Shown: one piece after another, positions 36,544 through 49,200 of the stretch | Layout of the letters: every line of letters begins with the position of its first letter | How positions within the stretch are numbered: the stretch's first letter is position 1 | Assembly (NCBI GenBank): GCA_037962975.1 | Contig: CM075673.1 | Location: forward strand, 150,804,667-150,868,666 | Origin: Clitoria ternatea | Taxonomy: Eukaryota; Streptophyta; Magnoliopsida; Fabales; Fabaceae | DNA: 64,000 nt | Reading direction: 5' to 3' | The notes under the pieces: generated by a model | The model's database searches: none | Told to the model about the DNA's origin: nothing | Seen by the model: only the letters and a program-made list of their open reading frames with translations | Program-made: the position numbers and the translations under genes

Positions 36544-39500
36544 TTTCCCTTTACCCTTTTTCAGAATAGGTATTTGTACTCCCTTTCTCTAAGTCTTTTT
36601 TAGATCACCTTGCTCGCTATTCTCCCTTGCATGAACCATCACCACCAATCACCCTTCCATTAGCCACTACCACCTCTTTTCTCCTTTCTTTATAGCGATC
36701 AACACCACTAACATTCCTTCCTCGCTGTGCTTGCTTCTATTTCTCTAAAAGCTCGAAGTTGAACCCTAACCTTTTTTTCTCTTAGACCAAACTCATGAGC
36801 ACCTATTCATGGTGCATGTCTCCATTTTAACCTCAAGACCCCTAAAACCCCCCATGCATGCCTACTACACCATGTATTCTACACCATTGATGATTGTTGA
36901 AGCCTTCTTCTCCCTCTTAAGCTCAAACCCAAGAGCTACACCTTAAGAAAGGAAGGGTCTTTCTTCACTTTTCTACCAAGGCAACAACTATTTATGCTAT
37001 TGAGGGGCATGGATCATCCGTTGGAAGGCCTTGGAAGCAAAACAAGATCATTTCCCTTCTTCCTCCTTCAAACCGTGACAACACTCAAGGTAAAGGAGAA
37101 AGGTTTTGACTCATGAAGCTTAACTCTATCACATGCATTGTTATTCCTACGGTGAACTATAAATACTTGTAGCTTTGCATGTTAATTTTGTGGAACTTAA
37201 GCCCTTGATCTTGTATGGTGTATGTTCGGTGGTGATGGTGAAATGTGTGAATGGTGAATGATTTAAGGTTTTAGAAATGGATGCATGTGCTAGTTAATGT
37301 TTTTGAAACTTTTAGAATTTTGCATGTTAGTGAATGTTCTAGCTAAATGACCTTAGATGATGCATGAATATTTTGTGATTTTGGGTTATCTGAAATTACT
37401 TAATTTGATGATTTTGTGATGACTTAAATGTTTAAGTAATGTTCTGACAAAATCGAAAAACCTTGTGCTAATTTATTGTTATGGTCGTAAAGGTGGAAAT
37501 TATTTTGATGGAGGTTATGTAACTTGAAAATGTATGGAAATGGTTTGTGAAAATGTCTTGGCATGTTAGGAAGATTTGGGCATGAAAGTGGTGTGGAAAC
37601 CATGAGTAAGGTGGTGTGTTAGTGATCGTTTTGGTTGCTTGGAATGTGTCAATAAGTATTGAAGATATGATAATTAAAAATGGGTTTTGGAAAAAGAATA
37701 AGAAAATTTCAAAAACAACGATTGTGCTAAAAATCTGAATTTAAGAATTTTAGAAGTTAAATTATGATAGTGTTAAAGAAAATAACACTTTTAAGAAATG
37801 ATTTTGGGAATTTAAAAGTCAAAATTTTGTTAGTATTAAAATGTATAATGAGTTTTTCAAGTGAATAATGTTCCTGATAGTACCTGAACCCATGGGGATT
37901 TTATAAATTGACCTTGGATCAAACAAGTTGAATTATATTTTTTTGAAGAAGATTATAGAAATATATGTTAAAATTTCTAGAAAAATCTTTAAAGGATTAG
38001 AAGTTTATATAAATCAACTAAATCATAAAGGTTTTATGAGTATCGAATATTAAGTTTTTGAAAGGTTATAATGAGCTAAAACTTCTAAATTATAATATTT
38101 TCAAATACCTAACAAATTAAGGATGAAGGAGTTTCGGGTATCATGTAAAAAATTAAGTTTTCAGATTACGAAACAAGAAAATAGCCTAATAATGATTTAT
38201 AGAATTAAATAGGAATTAACAAGATTTATATAATAACTTGGTGTCCTAAGTTTTTAAATTCTTGGCTCTAAGAACTGTTCATAAATAATTTGGTATAAAG
38301 GAAGAGGTTATAGGAAATTATAAGAGACTAAGTTAATTAAAGACAATTATGGATAAGTTAAAGATCTTTTTGGTGTAAATAGTATTGGTAGGTGAAAGAG
38401 AATGGATTAATACGTAAAAGTAAATAGAGGTTTTAAATGTCATGAAAGTATAGATGTGTGTGTTGTTGTCATGGACTTTGACAAATAGGAGTGATGGAAA
38501 AGTAATACGTTATTTAAAAGTGTAAGATGATGTTACTCTATTATGAATGAGTAAGAATTGACTATGTAAATGCATGTGTATGAATGATGACCCTATGATT
38601 GAATACTGGTGATGAATTGTGTGGTGTGGAACTGATGACTAGTTGGTAAAAATTGAAATTTGTGAAATGAAAAGATGAGTAGAGATCCGGTAGAGTTCGT
38701 GGTGAAGTGGGGATGAATGAGGCTGTGAGTTGGGATGAGCAGGATGATGCTTTACCCCTAAAATTGATAATTTATGGTTTGAAATTTATTATAATATGGA
38801 TTGATAATACCTTGAGGTGGAATTGAAATATATTGTGAATATGTGACGAGTCGTTGTCCTTAATAGTAAAGAAATGTATTTTAAAAGAAGGGGAGGTAAA
38901 GCAGTTAATGATTAGAGAAGCCTTTCTATTCTAGGGTCCGTTTTTAATGTTTTCCTTATTTCATGAATGAGAAATTTTATGGAATTTAATAATTTAAGCC
39001 TTGGAAATTCTAGATTGAAACCTTTTAGTGGACATGTGCTTTATAATCTTCTTTCTTTTAAGGATTTTATTTAAAGATCACTTACTATTTTATTTCTAAG
39101 ATCCTTTATGAATTTTAGTCATTTTTATTTTAAGTGAAAAGTTGTTTTGAAAGTTGAAAATCAGTTGATTTAGGAATCTTATCATAAAAGAATATGTTTA
39201 ATGGGAACTGAGAGGGGTGTGCTTTAAGGACAATGACCCATTGAGGTAAGGAACCTACTCGGTAACTCTATAATGAAAAATGATGAAGATGACAAGAGAA
39301 TAAAAGATGTTGAGCATTCATGCATCATAATATTGTGATGAGAAAATGTGTTGTTGTTATTATGTCATGGCCAGTTGCATCATAGTGTAGGGGGTATACT
39401 GAAGAACATGTGCGTTTCATGTTCAGAAGGAACCTTGGGAGTACATCCGGGTTCAGGCGTCCAGATGGCTTGGTTATACCTGATGTCGGATAGTTCATGG

Positions 39501-41235
39501 CCAGCCAAGAGTACTTTGACGCGAACGAACGTTTCTAGGGTCGTGCAGCATGAATTATAGTGATATGTTTGCGCCTAGGACGTGAGGATTTGAATCCATG
39601 TTATTGGTGATGGGCTGTAGTCCATGTACCCCTAGCAGAGAACCCGAAAGGACTCCAACTACACTAGTATTCCACGAAGATTATTACTCGCTGGTAGACA
39701 TACTGGTGAGGTGATATGATAAGAATAATGATGATGTTATTGTTGGTAATGATGATGGTGATGAGATAATGGGCCCCATTTGCATCATGAGGTTTAAAAA
39801 AGAGAAGAAAGATACATAATGGACCTAACACATGCATAGCACCTTGGTTGACTAACTGCATTGATTGTGTGATGACTTATAAACTGATCTGATGGTTAGA
39901 CCTTGTAAATAATATATTGGTTTTATGATGAAATATATGATAATTGGGTGTTGATTGTAACTATGACTAGATTAGTGAAATCTATATGTTTATGTCTTGA
40001 TTGGAATATATTACGGTAATGTATATTTATGAACTAAAATCCTTAGGTTATTAGTGGACTGTGTTGGATGGGCATGGTTGTTAAATGTGTTAGTAATATA
40101 TGGATGATGTGGTGAGTGTATGATGTGGTGTTATTGACCAACATAGGTTAGACAATATTAAACCAATGATTGTTATGCTTTAAGCCTATGTCATCTATGT
40201 GCTGTGGTGAGTAGGGCAGGATTAGATGAAGCATGATGAGATTTAATTTAACTAGATTGTGCTTTTATGACAAAAATATATCATGAATGGAAAATATTTG
40301 TTATTGCTGAATATATGGGATAGTGATTGCAACAACAAGAATTAGGGTGGTATTTGAAAATAATGAATTATATTACAATCATAGTTACGGATCTTGTAAT
40401 CATTGTAATGATAAGGAAATTATGTGAATATTAATGAGTAACTATATAAAATATTCATGTGTGGGGGAAATTACTCCGACTTAGGTTAATTTGTATATAA
40501 GGTATAACAAGTATATGGTGTGGGGGAGGTGTCAACAATGACATAAGTCTCCTTTATATGAATGAGATTAAACCTCACCCCTTTGTTGTTTATGGTTTTC
40601 TATTGGTGTATATTTACATATGCACTTCAGGTGGTAAAGAATGGGCTATTGAAGAGATATTGTATACATGGTAATTTACCATCGATTCCCGATGGTTTCC
40701 CACTCAAGTTGGATACGCAGGCTATAGAACTCCTTCCTCTTAGGATGGATGTTGGCACGATAGAAAACATGGCACAAAGGAACGAAGAGTTACCATACGT
40801 CCGTGGTTTGATCTCCATCCAGTAGACGGTGGGCAAAAGTGTCATGAAGAATCTGGATCTGTTACACCAAAGGGAAAACCACCAAGGGGCTTGGTCTATC
40901 TGTGAGGACACATCCCCATTTAAGGAGCAGCAGTAGTAAGATCTATTCTCTAGATGGATCCTAATTAGGTTTAGGTTTTAGGTTATAATTTCTTTCATTT
41001 TATTATGGGAGCCTGCATACCCCTATCTTCATTTGAGTATGTACACCTTGTTGAACTTGTAATGATTTGAGATTAATGATTTGAGATTACTACTATTGAC
41101 ATGTAATGATCCACCATGATTGTGTTTCCATGTATAAAAAAACATTCACGTTTTTCACTAAACTTGTGCACTCTTAGTCAACTAAGACAACTGAGTGAAA
41201 AAATTGTCTAAGCTAACCGAGGGTGTTACAAATCT
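34821..41235 (+). mobile_element. 6.4 kb LTR-like unit without coding: giant solo LTR or non-autonomous LTR element
   Basis: The unit (34826-41230) starts TGTAACACC and ends GGTGTTACA, inverted termini of Ty3 chromovirus type, and is flanked by AATGT (34821-34825) and AATCT (41231-41235), a 4-of-5 target-duplication match. Inside I see no PBS word TGGTATCAGAGC, no second copy of the termini and no retroelement protein. A TATA-rich promoter-like stretch lies at about 36504-36541, and a region at 39240-39700 with mixed-base phrases ('ggctgtagtccatgtacccc') resembles the mid-LTR block of the other chromovirus LTRs. A single very long solo LTR fits best; a LARD-type element whose LTRs I failed to see is the alternative. 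Confidence 0.6.
36504..36541. repeat. (TA)n microsatellite
   Basis: About 19 perfect TA units lie within the 6.4 kb LTR-like unit. They are probably length-polymorphic and coincide with its likely TATA region. Confidence 0.9.
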
Positions 41236-43319
41236 AGTTCAAGTTAGAAACACTCATATTATGATGAAGTTAACTCTTATAATGAGTTGCTTATTTTCAA
41301 ATTCACTAACTTAACGGTTCACATGGCACTGAACATCTATGGGGAAAAAGTAACATGATCTACAATAAAAACACCATTTTCTCAATTATTTGCTATTCAC
41401 TTGTGTTTTTTTCCCATTGTAAAGTTATTTTTAACTCTAATCATCTCCTTCAACTTCCCTACTTCTCTTAACAAGAAAATAAATTTTCATCCTCTAAGTA
41501 ATCTTGTTTAAGCTAAGAATATTCACATCAGAGTTGACTAGGACTCTTATTGAGAACTTTTTTCCATTTACAAGGTTCAAACTTGAGGCTTAAGGAGAAT
41601 CAAACATATATCACTTGAACATTACCTATTGATTAAAAAAAACCATTTGTTACATAAACATAAGAATTTCAATATTTTATTTTGGATTTTTGCTAACAGT
41701 GTCCCTATAAGATAAGTTTAAATAATCTAAAATAGTTGCTTTTTTTTGAAGAGAAACACATTTATTATATTTTTATTTTTGTGATGCAATGATTACGGTT
41801 ATTCCAATAAAAATTCATTCTTCGTAGTGACTCAAACTTGACCCTAAAGGCTGATATAATGTTGTTCAAATTAGAAACGTCCACATTATTTCTATTAAAC
41901 ATAACACTAAGTTCTCTTTTCATTCTTAGAAAATTTTAATTTGTTTGTTTTGTTATAGGTGTTTGTGAAGAGATTTGAACCTACAATATCTTTTTCCTCC
42001 CTTATTCCTTCATCATTTTCAACTACTAGGTCAACTTTATATATCATTTATAACTTCTAATGATTTTTCATAAGAAATAAGAGATTAAGTTGATGTAAGA
42101 AAAGTGTAGAGTGCAATTTATTAAACTTTTGCTAGTGTTTTATTAAACCTAGGTGATAATTGAGATGAGGTTCCTTTTTCTTTATTAGAATAAAAGTTAA
42201 AAATAATATTCAATTATGTTTAGTAGAAGTTATAAAATTTGGAACAAAATTACACTTAGCTAATGCTTAAACTTATAATATTATTGACTAAGTTTTTTAT
42301 ATAACAAAGGAGAGATATAACTTACCCAAGAAAAAACAACTAACAAACAAACATGTGAAACAATTTACTTAAGAAGCATTTACTAATGAAAGACCTTGGT
42401 AAGTATATAAAAATAGTACCTCCTACCAAACATTACCTTACAAGATGTAACCCATTAATCTAGGACTGATCTAATGGTGAAGGATTTTGGGAAGCACTTA
42501 CCATGGAAAGACTTAGGTAAGTATAATTATACCTCTTACCAAACAATGGGTCAGTCTATTTAAACTAAAATAAAGTGTTTTCTAAAAATAATTTATTTAT
42601 AAGTGATTTTTATAAAAAGTGATTATTAAAAAAAATTGCTTTGCTTGGTTATGACAATATAAAAACATTTTTTTAAATGAGTTGGTATCTTATTTCAGTT
42701 TTTTTCAATAACTTATTTGAAGAAGATGCTCAAAGTAACTTCTTCAAATAAATTGTGTTAACTTTTTTTAGCTTTTCTTTTTTAAAAAAAAGTTTACACA
42801 AACATGTAAAAAATTATATTAAGTGATTTTTTTGGTTTTAAAAAACACTTTTTTCTTTAAATAAACTCAATCAAACTCACCCAATAACTTTCAGGATGAA
42901 CCCAATAGTCTAGGACTAACCTAATGGTAAGGGGTTCTAGTAGATACCTTGAGGCAATGCTATTAAAAATGACTTGGATGAGATGGTTGAGGAAGAGTTT
43001 TAAAGTTTAATATTTATTAAGTAAATATTGGTTTAAATTGGTGTAACCAATGACTCATTGGTTCAATCAGTGTCTAATTAACCCACTAATCAACCGAGTT
43101 GGTCACGAATCTAAGTTTTATGACACTGCCGTAAGGTCATGAGTTAACCTACTAGGGTTGGGAGTGAGTCTTTGACATGTTTAGATACTTATAGTAAGAT
43201 TTGGGTTCAAACTTTAGATTTTTTTAATTATTTTATTTAAAAAGCTTAGGTTTTATTGTTTAAATCTCAAACCTAAAAAAAATTTAGAGAATGTGAGTGT
43301 CATGGGTGCTAAAAAAATG
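41236..43319. other. Intergenic AT-rich DNA with a dispersed direct repeat
   Basis: No gene is supported. Related phrases ('taggactgatctaatggt' near 42463 and 'taggactaacctaatggt' near 42912; 'cctcctaccaaaca' near 42420 and 'cctcttaccaaaca' near 42530) show small old duplications. Family not recognised. Confidence 0.4.
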
Positions 43320-43324
43320 AATAT

Positions 43325-43503
43325 TGTTATGAATAAATGGAATTCTAAATATAGAGAAAGGATTGAGAAAGAAAGAGAAGAGAATTGAAAAGAGTAGAGA
43401 GTAAATGAGAGTTCAAAGAGAATGAAAGAGATGTATTATTATGAGGGAATTAGTCCCTATTTATAGTAATTTAGTGGGACATCCACATAATAAAATATTT
43501 ATA
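43325..43503 (-). repeat. 3' LTR of the copia element (179 bp)
   Basis: It starts TGTTATGAATAAATGG and ends ATATTTATA on the plus strand. A minus-strand TATAAATAGGG near 43457-43467 is the likely promoter. It matches 45827-46005 with a handful of substitutions. Confidence 0.9.
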
Positions 43504-43623
43504 ATACTCCCCCTTGGATGTCTCTATTTTAGAATGTGTCTCGTTAAAACCTTACTAGGAAAAACCCAATGGGATAAAACCCTAGTGAAGGAAAAAGAGT
43601 ACAACATTCTTTACAGCAAATAT

Positions 43624-45760
43624 TTAATTCTCCCCCTCATCAAAACATTTATGTAAGCATCGAAGACCAATCTTCTGTACTAGTTGCTCGAAGACTTTAG
43701 TTGGCAATGATTTTGTAAATATATCTGCCAAATTTTTACATGATCGAACTTGCTGGACATTTATTTTACCATTCATTATGAGATCATGAGTAAAGAAATT
43801 TTTTGATGAAATATGCTTTGTTCTGTCTCCTTTAATATAACCCTTCTTTAACTGAGAGATGCAAGTTGCATTATCTTCACATAAGATTGTTGGTGGTAGT
43901 TTTCCAGCATGCAAGCCACAAGTTTCTTGAATATGTTGAATCATAGATCTCAACCAAACACATTCTCGACTTGCTTCATGTAATGTTAGAATTCCAGCAT
44001 GATTAGATGATGTTGCTGTGATCATTTGCTTTATGAATCTCCATGAAATTGTTGTACCACCACATGTAAACAAATATCCTGTTTGTGATCGACCATTATG
44101 AGGATCAGACAAATACTCCGCATCTGCATAACCAATTAGGTTTTCCTTAGATACATATGGGAAAAACCTATGTCCATTGTACCTTTAAGGGAGCGAAATA
44201 TGTGCTCAATCTCATTCCAATGCCTTTTTATGGGTAAAGAACTATGTCTTGCTAACAAATTGATGACAAATGATATATCAGGTCGTGTATGACTAGCAAG
44301 ATACATTAGTGCACCAATTGCACTGAGATATGGTACTTCAGGACCAAGTAGTTCTTTATTTTTCTCTTGAGGTTGAAAAAAATCTTTTCTCATTTCAAGT
44401 GACCTTACAACTATTGGACTGCTCAATGGGTGTGACTTGTCCATATAGAATCGATTTAGCACCTTTTCTGTGTAAGTCTTTTGATGCATTAAAATTCCTT
44501 CATTTAAATATTCTAATTGTAATCCAAGGCAAAACTTTATTTTTCTCAAATCTTTCATCTCAAATTCCTTTTCAAGCAACTTACAGCCTTTGAAAGCTCC
44601 TCAGGAGTTTCGATGATATTTAAATCATCTACATAAATAGTGATTATAACAAATTCTTTTCTGAATCTTCTCATGAAAACACATGGACAAATCGAGTCAT
44701 TTTTATATCCTTATTTCAACAAATATTCATTGAGACAATTGTACCACATACGTCCAGATTGTTTTAGTCCGTAAAGGGATTTATTCAATTTAATTAAATA
44801 ATTTTCTTGAGAATTTGTCTTGTATGCTTCAGGCAAATTAAATCTTTCAGGGAGTTTTATATAAATGTCATTTTGCTTCAAGCAAATTAAATCCTTCAGG
44901 GGGTTTTATATAGATGTCAGTTTGTTTCAGGCAAATTAAATCCCTTAGGGAGTTTCATATAGATATCATTTTCAAGTGAGCCATATAAATATGCTGCAAC
45001 AACATCCATTAGGCGTTAATCAAGTTTTTCACGAATTGCCAAACTAATCAAGTATCAAAAAGTACTTGTATCTATCATTGGTGAATATGTTTCCTCGAAA
45101 TCAATACCAGGTCTTTGTGAGAAACCTTGTGCAACAAGTCTTGCTTTATATCGCACAATTTCACCATTTTCATTTCTTTTTCTCGTGAAAACCCATTTAT
45201 ACCCAACTGGTTTTACACCTTCAGGTGTTTGGACTACAGGTCCAAAAACTTTTCATTTTACAAGTGAGTTTAACTCTTCTTGCATTACATCTTTCCACTT
45301 AGCCAATCATTTCTTTGTGCACATTCCTTAATAGATTTTGGTTCATGATTCTTATCATCTTTTATAATATCAAGAGCTACTTTGAATACAAAAATTTCAT
45401 CAACATTGACTTCATGTCAATTCCATTGTATTCCATCCATGACATAATTTATAGAGATCTCTTTATTCTTATCAATTTCAGGTACCTGAGTTTCTTCTGG
45501 ATTTGAAATCTTGATTATATCAGGAGACTCTACTGGAGTCTTTATATCCTCGATTCGATCATCTTCTTTATTTACTTTTCTTTTCCGAGGATTTTTATCT
45601 TTAGAACCAACAACAGGTTTATCATGTTTTACTTTGGCTTCAGACTCATTTACAATTTTAGATTGTCCTTCAGGGATATCAATTTTTATTGGAGTATTAA
45701 CAGCAGCAAATGCATTTGGCAATTGGTTTGCTAAATTTTACAAACTAATTATTTTCTGAA
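43624..45760 (-). pseudogene. Ty1/copia RT-RNase H remnant, broken
   Basis: The RNase H block (43624-44112) contains SDPHNGRSQTGYLFTCGG, HEASRECVWLRSMIQHIQ, EDNATCISQLKKGYIKGD and NLADIFTKSLPT. The RT C-terminal part (44136-44579) contains FCLGLQLEYLNEGILMHQ and LMYLASHTRPDISFVINLL. Upstream (44580-45420) the RT N-terminal half is read only in short pieces and carries a 49-bp tandem triplication. At 45420-45720 lies the linker before RT (Lys/Glu/Pro-rich). Gag, protease and integrase core are absent. The product would have been the copying enzyme of a copia element; it is dead here. Confidence 0.88.
44826..44975. repeat. 49-bp unit repeated three times inside the copia RT
   Basis: The phrase 'gcaaattaaatc' starts at 44833, 44882 and 44931, an exact 49-bp period over three copies with a few mismatches. 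The unit covers the RT stretch that encodes an IYxKLPEGFN-like motif. As 49 is not a multiple of three, the repeat itself breaks the frame. Confidence 0.88.
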
Positions 45761-45808
45761 CTTCTAATTCACATTGCTTTGTTCGAGGATCAAGATGAGA
45801 AGGATATC

Positions 45809-45826
45809 TCATTCGTGCTGATAACA
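45809..45826 (-). promoter_or_regulatory. Copia primer-binding site (internal tRNA-iMet type)
   Basis: Directly inside the 5' LTR the minus strand reads TGTTATCAGCACGAATGAG. TTATCAGCACGA is the known word by which some copia elements prime from a cut initiator tRNA-Met, from inside the tRNA and not from its 3' end. Confidence 0.8.
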
Positions 45827-46005
45827 TGTTATGAATAAATGGAATTCTAAATATAGAGAAAAGATTGAGAAAGAAAGAGAGGAGAATTGAAAAGAGTAGA
45901 GAATGAATGAGAGTTCAAAGAGAATGAAAAATGTGTATTATTATGAAGGAATTAGTCTCTATTCATAGTAATTTAGTAGGACATCCACATAATAAAATAT
46001 TTATA
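45827..46005 (-). repeat. 5' LTR of the copia element (179 bp)
   Basis: A direct copy of 43325-43503, followed by the TSD copy AATAT. It lies just upstream of the CSN2 promoter region and points away from that gene. Confidence 0.9.
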
Positions 46006-46010
46006 AATAT

Positions 46011-46233
46011 TTTATTTTTTAATCCTTTTTCTTGGTATCAATATTTTTATTTTATAGATCATTCGAAAAGAAGTAATAAAATAGATATTGAATAAAACTC
46101 ATTACCCGTCGTTTCTCCTTCGCTTCACCCCCTCATCGGTTCTCACTTTCAGCAGCTCTGACACCAATAAAAAAGATCGGAGTCACGCTAAAACCCTAAC
46201 TCGAATCGTCAAACTCAGTCGATTTCAAACAAC
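46011..46233 (+). promoter_or_regulatory. CSN2 promoter/5' leader with telo-box
   Basis: Only 223 bp separate the copia TSD from the CSN2 ATG. The stretch holds a pyrimidine-rich leader-like part (46105-46155) and AAACCCTAA at 46191-46199, a telo-box, a known element of plant housekeeping and translation-gene promoters. No clear TATA box was seen, in line with a constitutive gene. If transcription starts further upstream, the copia LTR would be part of the promoter. Confidence 0.5.
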
Positions 46234-49200
46234 ATGGCTTCTGGTACGCGCTTTTTTCTCCCTTTCCTCCAACACGTTTATTACCCTAGCAATAATCTTC
46301 TCCTTTAGTCTATTTTTCATTTACTTTATAACTTAACAGCCTCCGTTATTTGATTATTGATTTTTTTGTTATCTAAGCTTCAAATTTGAATCCTGATTTG
46401 ATTGCACGTGCGTGATTAGAACTACGGAAAATTCTTCAACGGAACTTCCGGGTTTCAGGGTCTTTTACTTCGTTTTAGGGCAATTGAGCTCTATCGCGGC
46501 AACCCTAGAATGTGTCTGTGTATCCGTAATCGACTATGATGTGTTGGTTGTTTCCATTTGTGTGTGCCAATCCCAATGTTGATGCCTATGTATAAGAATT
46601 TGAACAACAGCCAAGTTTTCATTGAAACGAGTTTTTTTTAATCTCTGTATGCTTCGATGTTCTTCTGGATTGTATAAGGAGAAAATGCTACTGATTTGTT
46701 TTTTAAATAGTTAGTATAGTTAATGTTAATTAATTTAGTTCCTGAACATGGCTGCTAAAGGAATTAACTGCAAAGCCTCATTGCGCCTGGTGGGTCTTTT
46801 CTTATGTTTTGCTCTGTTGATAATCCTTAAGACTTTGATTCGTCTGTTTACATTTTGCGGCATATAAAGCCCAAACATCTAATAATAGTTTCCTAGTTGG
46901 TTTCACTTTTACCAATTGACTTGAGCTTACTAGCTGTTTGCTCTATTCTGTAGATGCTGATATGGAGGACTATGGGTTTGAGTATTCAGATGAGGAGCAG
47001 GAGGAGCAAGATGTTGATATTGAGAATCAGTACTACAATTCGAAAGGTATTTCCTAGAAGCAAAATATAATTGTTAGCATTTATGAGCTGGGAAGAGTTG
47101 GTTTCTTTTTTGGGATTTTGGTGTTAATTCCTAGAAAATAGATTGTGCTGCAAACTACTTTGTTCAAATAAGTGTTCTATGTTGGATATCTCAAAAATTT
47201 GATTTCACTATTTTATGATCATTCATCATTTTAAGCATTGTGTCTGGAACTGCTAATTTGACTCATTATCCTGTTGATACGTTCCTTGTGATACAAATTG
47301 AGTGAGTTTTAAAATGATATCTAATGTTTAAAATTCTTTTGCTGAATTGTAAGATTTGGTTTCCTTAATATATAGTTTTAGGCTGGTTAATCCATTTTCA
47401 TACCGTAGTTATCAATCCCGACAGTGGCGGGTAGCAGTACACCCAAAAACGCTAAAACAGGATAGAATATAGTGGGATAGCCTCTATTTAGAATATAGTA
47501 CTGATTAAATAATTTATATTATAGGCTTATAAATGTTCAAAAATTAAAAATATCAAAATGCATGGCAGATTCATAATTAAGTTGTATAAAAAATCCTTGG
47601 TCTTAAGAAAAACATAATGGTGTATAACAATGAAAGTCAAGGAAACAAACAAAGTGTCCGTTTAATGCAACGGGCTTATAGGTTTTTGAGGAGCTTATGA
47701 CTTTTTAAAAGCTACTAGAGCTATTTGGGGAACACAAAAAATAAAGAGCCTATAAAAAGCTATAAGCTCTCAGCTTTTGAAAAGTTACTTGAGGTAGATT
47801 ATGACTTTTCACAAACGATAAACTCCCTCATTAATTGCTTAGTTATCATTTTTTTAATAACTTTTATCTCTCACATAAAATATTATGTCCTTTAAAGTTA
47901 TTTAACACAATTTAAGCTAGTTTTACCAAATAGGTCCGTTTCAACAAGCTCCCTAAAAAGCTATAGGCTACCCAAAAATCCATAAGCTAAGTCATAAGCA
48001 TAAGCTATAAGCTCGTTTTGCCAAATGGACCTGAAGAAATGTTGTTGGTCGCACTGGGTGTCACATGGAGATAGAAACATGGGGAACTAATCCAAATAGA
48101 GACTTTTTGAATTCTGAAAAAGGAAGGGAAGTTTAATGTAGTCCCTAAGCAAATGAGGGACAATTTTTTTTCTTTGGAAATTATGCTCTAGTTCTACAAC
48201 AGTGCCTCATAGCGGCTCAAGACTGCTCCGCTCTGCTGTACTGCTATAGTGTTGCTATTGATAACTACGTTTCATACAGACTTCTTAGCATATTGTTATT
48301 CTGTTCGTATATAGGTTTGGTTGAAACTGATCCAGAAGGTGCACTTGCTGGTTTTGCTGAGGTAGTGCGCATGGAACAAGAGAAGGCAGAATGGTAAGAA
48401 CTTTATTCTGAGTGCTGCGTGATCAAAAATATATGGATGTCAGAGATGGAAATTTTGTATGTATTGCATCCTTTTTTTGTATCATTATTAATTCCATGAT
48501 CTGTTGCGGCTTGACTTTCTTTTTTAATTAAAAAAATCAGGAATGTTTCTCTTTCCGTTTAGTTGGGTCAAACAATATAACATTTATAAAGACAGCTAAC
48601 ATGTTTGGTATGCTTCTGTTCCTCGTTCCTTGTACTGATTCATGTAGCAGAATAGTATGCCTTTGACTCATTCCACAGTGATGGTAAACCATTATGTATT
48701 AAATGTTATGTATATTTTATGTTTCACCAGGGGATTCAAGGCTCTAAAGCAAACTGTGAAGCTCTATTATAGACTTGGAAAGTATAAAGAGATGATGGAA
48801 GCTTACAGGGAGATGTTGACCTATATTAAGTCGGCAGTGACTCGTAACTATAGTGAAAAATGCATTAACAGCATTATGGACTATGTCTCAGGTTCAGCTA
48901 GCCAGAACTTTGGCCTTCTGCAGGAATTCTACCAGACAACTCTGAAAGCTCTTGAAGAAGCAAAGAATGAGGTTAATTCATTTAGACAGGATCTTTGTCT
49001 CATGGTATTTGTCACCAATGCAATTTTATGATTATTTTTCATGTCTCTTATTTTACAGAGATTATGGTTTAAGACAAATCTGAAGCTATGTAAAATTTTC
49101 TTTGATATTGGGGAGTATGGACGGATGAGTAAGGTAATATATTTTTATTTTGTGCAAAGATGTAGCTTGTTATCCACTTTATTGTGTGTATCTATTGTTA

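Larger units (their letters stand above)
43320..46010 (-). mobile_element. Internally deleted Ty1/copia element with short LTRs and TSD
   Basis: Two 179-bp LTRs (43325-43503 and 45827-46005) in direct orientation are flanked by a perfect AATAT duplication (43320-43324 and 46006-46010). The element is 2,681 bp, so most of gag, protease and integrase is gone. A PPT-like run (AAGGGGGAGTAT on the minus strand at about 43504-43516) lies beside the left LTR and a PBS beside the right one. Both LTRs end TG...TA instead of TG...CA. Its right edge is about 220 bp from the CSN2 start codon, and its own transcription would run away from CSN2. Confidence 0.93.

Noticed and set aside
40562..40911. Open frames at the right part of the 6.4 kb LTR-like unit
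   Set aside because: Both strands are open over the same stretch and neither matches a retroelement or host domain I know.
46088..46336. Possible upstream open frame overlapping the CSN2 start
   Set aside because: It opens with TTG, not ATG, and runs through the exon 1 donor into the intron, so it is not a uORF of the spliced mRNA.
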